The notes under the pieces: generated by a model
Database searches by the model: none
Told to the model about the DNA's origin: nothing
Seen by the model: the letters and a program-made list of their open reading frames with translations, nothing else
Shown: positions 32,673 through 35,068 of the stretch, in pieces
Position numbering within the stretch: position 1 is the stretch's first letter
Layout of the letters: each line of letters starts with the position of its first letter
Position numbers and translations under genes: made by a program
Source: Affinirhizobium lemnae
GTDB taxonomy: Bacteria; Pseudomonadota; Alphaproteobacteria; Rhizobiales; Rhizobiaceae
NCBI RefSeq assembly: GCF_022968395.1
Contig: NZ_JALJQZ010000037.1
Coordinates: 1-35,068 of the forward strand
Direction of reading: 5' to 3'
Length of the DNA stretch: 35,068 bases

Positions 32673-33701
32673 ATGGCGGTTTCGCATCACAATTCGGAAG
32701 GCTTAGCGCGCGGCGCGCGGATGCTGCGCACGGCGCTGGGGTCGGCGATTGCGCGGTTTCTGGAAGACGCCTCCGTCGTCGAAGTGATGCTGAACCCGGA
32801 CGGTCGCATCTGGATCGACCGTCTCTCCGAAGGACTGTCCGACACCGGAGAGCATCTGTCGCCCGCCGATGGCGAGCGCATCGTCCGCCTCGTTGCACAC
32901 CATGTCGGCGCCGAGGTCCATGCGGGCGCGCCGCGCGTCTCGGCCGAACTGCCCGAGACCGGCGAACGGTTCGAGGGCTTGTTGCCGCCGGTGGTCGCCG
33001 CGCCTGCCTTCGCCATCCGCAAACCCGCCGTCGCCGTGTTCACGCTCGACGATTATGTCGCCACCGGCATCATGTCGGCGGCACAGGCCGACGCGCTGCG
33101 CGAGGGCGTCGCATCGCGCGCCAACATCCTCGTCGCCGGCGGCACGTCCACCGGCAAGACGACGCTGACCAATGCGCTGCTCGCCGAGGTGGCGAAGACC
33201 GCCGATCGCGTCGTCATCATCGAGGATACGCGCGAGCTGCAATGCGCCGCACCCAACCTCGTCGCCATGCGCACCAAGGATGGTGTCGCCTCGCTCTCCG
33301 ATCTCGTCCGCTCTTCGCTGCGCCTGCGCCCTGACCGCATCCCAATCGGCGAGGTGCGCGGCGCGGAAGCCCTCGACCTGCTCAAGGCATGGGGCACCGG
33401 CCATCCCGGCGGCGTCGGCACGATCCACGCTGGCAGCGCCATCGGTGTGCTGCGCCGCATGGAACAGCTCATTCAGGAAGCTGTCGTCACCGTCCCACGC
33501 GCGCTGATCGCCGAAACGATTGATCTCGTCGCCGTGCTGTCGGGCCGCGGCTCGGCGCGTCGCCTGTCCGAACTCGCCCGCGTCGAGGGCCTCGGCCCCG
33601 ACGGCGATTACCGCGTCGCGCCCGCCGTCACGGAGGGCGACGGCGATGCGGCTTCCTCCACCCGCGCCCTCAGCCCCAGCCTTGAAGGAGACTCCCTGTG
33701 A
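32673..33701 (+). CDS. trbB: TrbB, conjugal transfer ATPase
   Basis: The 342-residue protein is a VirB11-family secretion ATPase: Walker [11 protein letters not shown] (Lys162), an Asp box [11 protein letters not shown], and the His box in [13 protein letters not shown]. The N-terminal ~130 residues match the TrbB N-domain ([18 protein letters not shown]). It powers pilus assembly and DNA transfer from the cytoplasmic face of the inner membrane. GGGGA is just upstream of the ATG. It opens the trb operon, and its stop overlaps the trbC start. Confidence 0.94.
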   Translation: MAVSHHNSEGLARGARMLRTALGSAIARFLEDASVVEVMLNPDGRIWIDRLSEGLSDTGEHLSPADGERIVRLVAHHVGAEVHAGAPRVSAELPETGERFEGLLPPVVAAPAFAIRKPAVAVFTLDDYVATGIMSAAQADALREGVASRANILVAGGTSTGKTTLTNALLAEVAKTADRVVIIEDTRELQCAAPNLVAMRTKDGVASLSDLVRSSLRLRPDRIPIGEVRGAEALDLLKAWGTGHPGGVGTIHAGSAIGVLRRMEQLIQEAVVTVPRALIAETIDLVAVLSGRGSARRLSELARVEGLGPDGDYRVAPAVTEGDGDAASSTRALSPSLEGDSL

Positions 33702-34045
33702 TCCAACGCCTGCCTCTCTCGCGCTTCACCCACGCGCGCCAGCGTCTCGCCATGACCGTATCGGCCGCTACGCTCTCCGTGGTCATGGCGGCACCTGCTT
33801 ATGCCTCCGGTTCGTCCATGCCGTGGGAACAGCCGCTTCAACAAATCCTCCAGTCGATCGAAGGCCCGGTCGCCAAGATCATCGCCGTCATCATCATTAT
33901 CACGACCGGCCTGACGCTGGCCTTCGGCGATACCTCGGGCGGTTTCCGCCGCCTGATCCAGATCGTGTTCGGCCTGTCGATCGCCTTTGCCGCCAGCTCG
34001 TTCTTCCTGTCGTTCTTCTCCTTCGGCGGCGGAGCGCTGGTCTGA
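33698..34045 (+). CDS. trbC: TrbC, conjugative pilin
   Basis: The 115-residue protein has an N-terminal signal-like segment ending near APAYASG (about residue 37), then two hydrophobic helices (KIIAVIIIITTGLTLAFG; LIQIVFGLSIAFAASSFFLSFF), the VirB2/TrbC pilin pattern. It starts at GTG 33698, inside the trbB stop, with GAAGGAG upstream. In IncP plasmids TraF processes and cyclises this pilin, and the window encodes a TraF at 20113. Confidence 0.9.
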   Translation: MIQRLPLSRFTHARQRLAMTVSAATLSVVMAAPAYASGSSMPWEQPLQQILQSIEGPVAKIIAVIIIITTGLTLAFGDTSGGFRRLIQIVFGLSIAFAASSFFLSFFSFGGGALV

Positions 34046-34326
34046 TGGCGGGCGTCGTCGATCAGGGCGGAGAGGTGCCGGGCTATACCGTCCCGCTGCA
34101 CCGGGCGCTCAGCGAACCGATCCTGCTCGGCGGCGCACCGCGCGCCATCGCGATCCTGAACGGAACGCTCGCTGGTGCGGTGGGCCTGGGCCTGCGGCTC
34201 TGGCTGGTCGGCATCCTCATCTGGGCGATCGGCCATGTCGCGGCGGTGTGGGCGGCCAAGCGCGACCCGCTCTTCGTCGAGGTCGGCCGCCGCCATCTGC
34301 GCATCCCCGCGCACCTCACGGTCTGA
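34045..34326 (+). CDS. trbD: TrbD, inner-membrane transfer protein
   Basis: The 93-residue protein matches TrbD/VirB3: PGYTVPLHRALSEPILLGGAPRA, then a hydrophobic stretch (LAGAVGLGLRLWLVGILIWAIGHVAAVWAA) and the ending DPLFVEVGRRHL. Its ATG overlaps the trbC stop (TGATG). It helps place the pilus at the inner membrane, and acts with TrbE. Confidence 0.92.
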   Translation: MAGVVDQGGEVPGYTVPLHRALSEPILLGGAPRAIAILNGTLAGAVGLGLRLWLVGILIWAIGHVAAVWAAKRDPLFVEVGRRHLRIPAHLTV

Positions 34327-34340
34327 CGGGGAGCGCGGCC

Positions 34341-35068
34341 ATGATGAACCTCGCCGAATATCGCAACAAGAACGCTCGGCTCGCCGACTTCCTGCCCTGG
34401 GTGGCACTGGTGGGCGCCGGCATCGTGCTGAACAAGGACGGTAGCTTCCAGCGCACGGCGCGGTTTCGCGGGCCTGATCTCGACAGCGCCGTGCCCGCCG
34501 AACTGGTTGCCGTCGCAGGGCGCTTGAACAACGCCTTTCGTCGCCTCGGCTCCGGCTGGGCGATTTTCGTGGAAGCGCAGCGCCATGCCGCCGCGACCTA
34601 TCCGAACAGCCTGTTCCCAGATTCCGCGTCGGCGCTGGTCGATGCCGAGCGGAAAGCCGATTTCGAGGAAGCGGGCGCACATTTCGAGTCCAGCTACTTC
34701 CTGACCTTTACATACCTGCCGCCGGCCGAGGATGCAGCCCGCGCCGAGACCTGGCTCTACGAGGGGCGCGAGAAGGCGGGCATCGACCCGACCGAGGTGA
34801 TGAGCGGCTTCGCCGACCGCACTGATCGGCTGCTGCGCCTGATCGAAGCCTTCATGCCCGAGTGCCGCTGGCTCGATGACGGTGAAACGCTGACCTACCT
34901 GCATGGCTGCGTTTCCACACATCGCCACCGTGTCCGCGTTCCCGAGACGCCGATCTATCTCGACGCGCTACTCGCCGATCAGCCGCTGACCGGCGGGCTG
35001 GAGCCGCGCCTGGGTTCGGCACATCTGCGCGTCCTCACCATCACAGGCTTTCCAACAGCGACGACGCC
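34341..35068 (+). CDS. trbE: TrbE, VirB4-type transfer ATPase (5' part)
   Basis: The reading frame from ATG 34341 (or 34344), behind GGGGAG, is open to the window edge, giving about 242 residues. The N-terminus is typical TrbE/CagE: NLAEYRNKNARLADFLPWVALVG, then FQRTARFRGPDLDSA and RLNNAFRRLGSGWAIFVEAQR. Full-length proteins are about 800-850 residues, with the Walker motifs in the missing part. It is the main ATPase of the mating channel. Confidence 0.92.
   Translation, partial: MMNLAEYRNKNARLADFLPWVALVGAGIVLNKDGSFQRTARFRGPDLDSAVPAELVAVAGRLNNAFRRLGSGWAIFVEAQRHAAATYPNSLFPDSASALVDAERKADFEEAGAHFESSYFLTFTYLPPAEDAARAETWLYEGREKAGIDPTEVMSGFADRTDRLLRLIEAFMPECRWLDDGETLTYLHGCVSTHRHRVRVPETPIYLDALLADQPLTGGLEPRLGSAHLRVLTITGFPTATT

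Noticed and set aside
1..35068. tRNA or rRNA genes and ICE attachment sites
   Set aside because: No tRNA-like cloverleaf or rRNA motif was noticed and no att repeat could be identified; the element end probably lies left of the window.

Overview
The window looks like one end and the core of an integrative and conjugative element (ICE), or a closely related plasmid-like element, from a high-GC alphaproteobacterium, most likely a sphingomonad. This is judged from the gene families and their order, not from a database search. The backbone runs left to right: tyrosine integrase remnant, ParB-like protein, small membrane protein, DUF736, DUF932, a frameshifted activator resembling FseA, an excisionase (RdfS-like), RepA, ParA, ribbon-helix-helix protein, DUF2840, TraF peptidase, DUF736, lytic transglycosylase, DUF3363 relaxase, LysR and two XRE regulators, a QseM-like DUF2285-type protein, the VirD4/TraG coupling protein, a CopG-type protein, and trbB-trbC-trbD-trbE, with trbE running off the right edge.

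The left 9 kb is an accessory island with a defence character. A peptide typical of an IS5-family transposase C-terminus (1-51) abuts an integrase that has lost its N-terminal part. Next come a DUF2188 gene, a translationally coupled AAA+ ATPase and subtilisin-like protease with a small third gene, and a TIR protein with a Cys/His knuckle. Facing these is a tightly packed four-gene minus-strand operon: a ThsB-like TIR, a second TIR protein with unknown flanking domains, a stand-alone SLOG-type Rossmann protein and a third TIR-like protein. This TIR/SLOG cassette resembles Thoeris components but lacks a ThsA (SIR2-SLOG) gene, and it is the best candidate for an undescribed immune system here.

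Three more cargo insertions interrupt the backbone: a DUF262/HNH protein (12081-13748), a low-GC alpha/beta hydrolase with an AraC/GyrI-like regulator (24537-26151), and a two-HKD phospholipase-D-like protein (30685-32418) placed antisense between virD4 and trbB.

Several regulatory features stand out. A leader of about 290-310 bases is repeated in front of the ParB-like and DUF932 genes. Its last hairpin, just before the ribosome binding site, keeps its shape although its sequence differs. An apparent frameshift in the DUF6499/DUF2285 gene lies at TTT-C, the same UUU-to-UUC +1 slip reported for FseA of Mesorhizobium ICEMlSymR7A. It is followed by the excisionase gene, and a divergent XRE/DUF2285 pair resembling QseC/QseM lies further right, so the excision switch seems to be conserved in outline. 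No TraR/TraI pair is present. A LysR-type dyad upstream of the frameshifted gene and a LysR gene in the element suggest a different input. The 3' end of repA carries iteron-like repeats, DnaA-box-like sites and an AT-rich stretch, so it may double as a replication origin.
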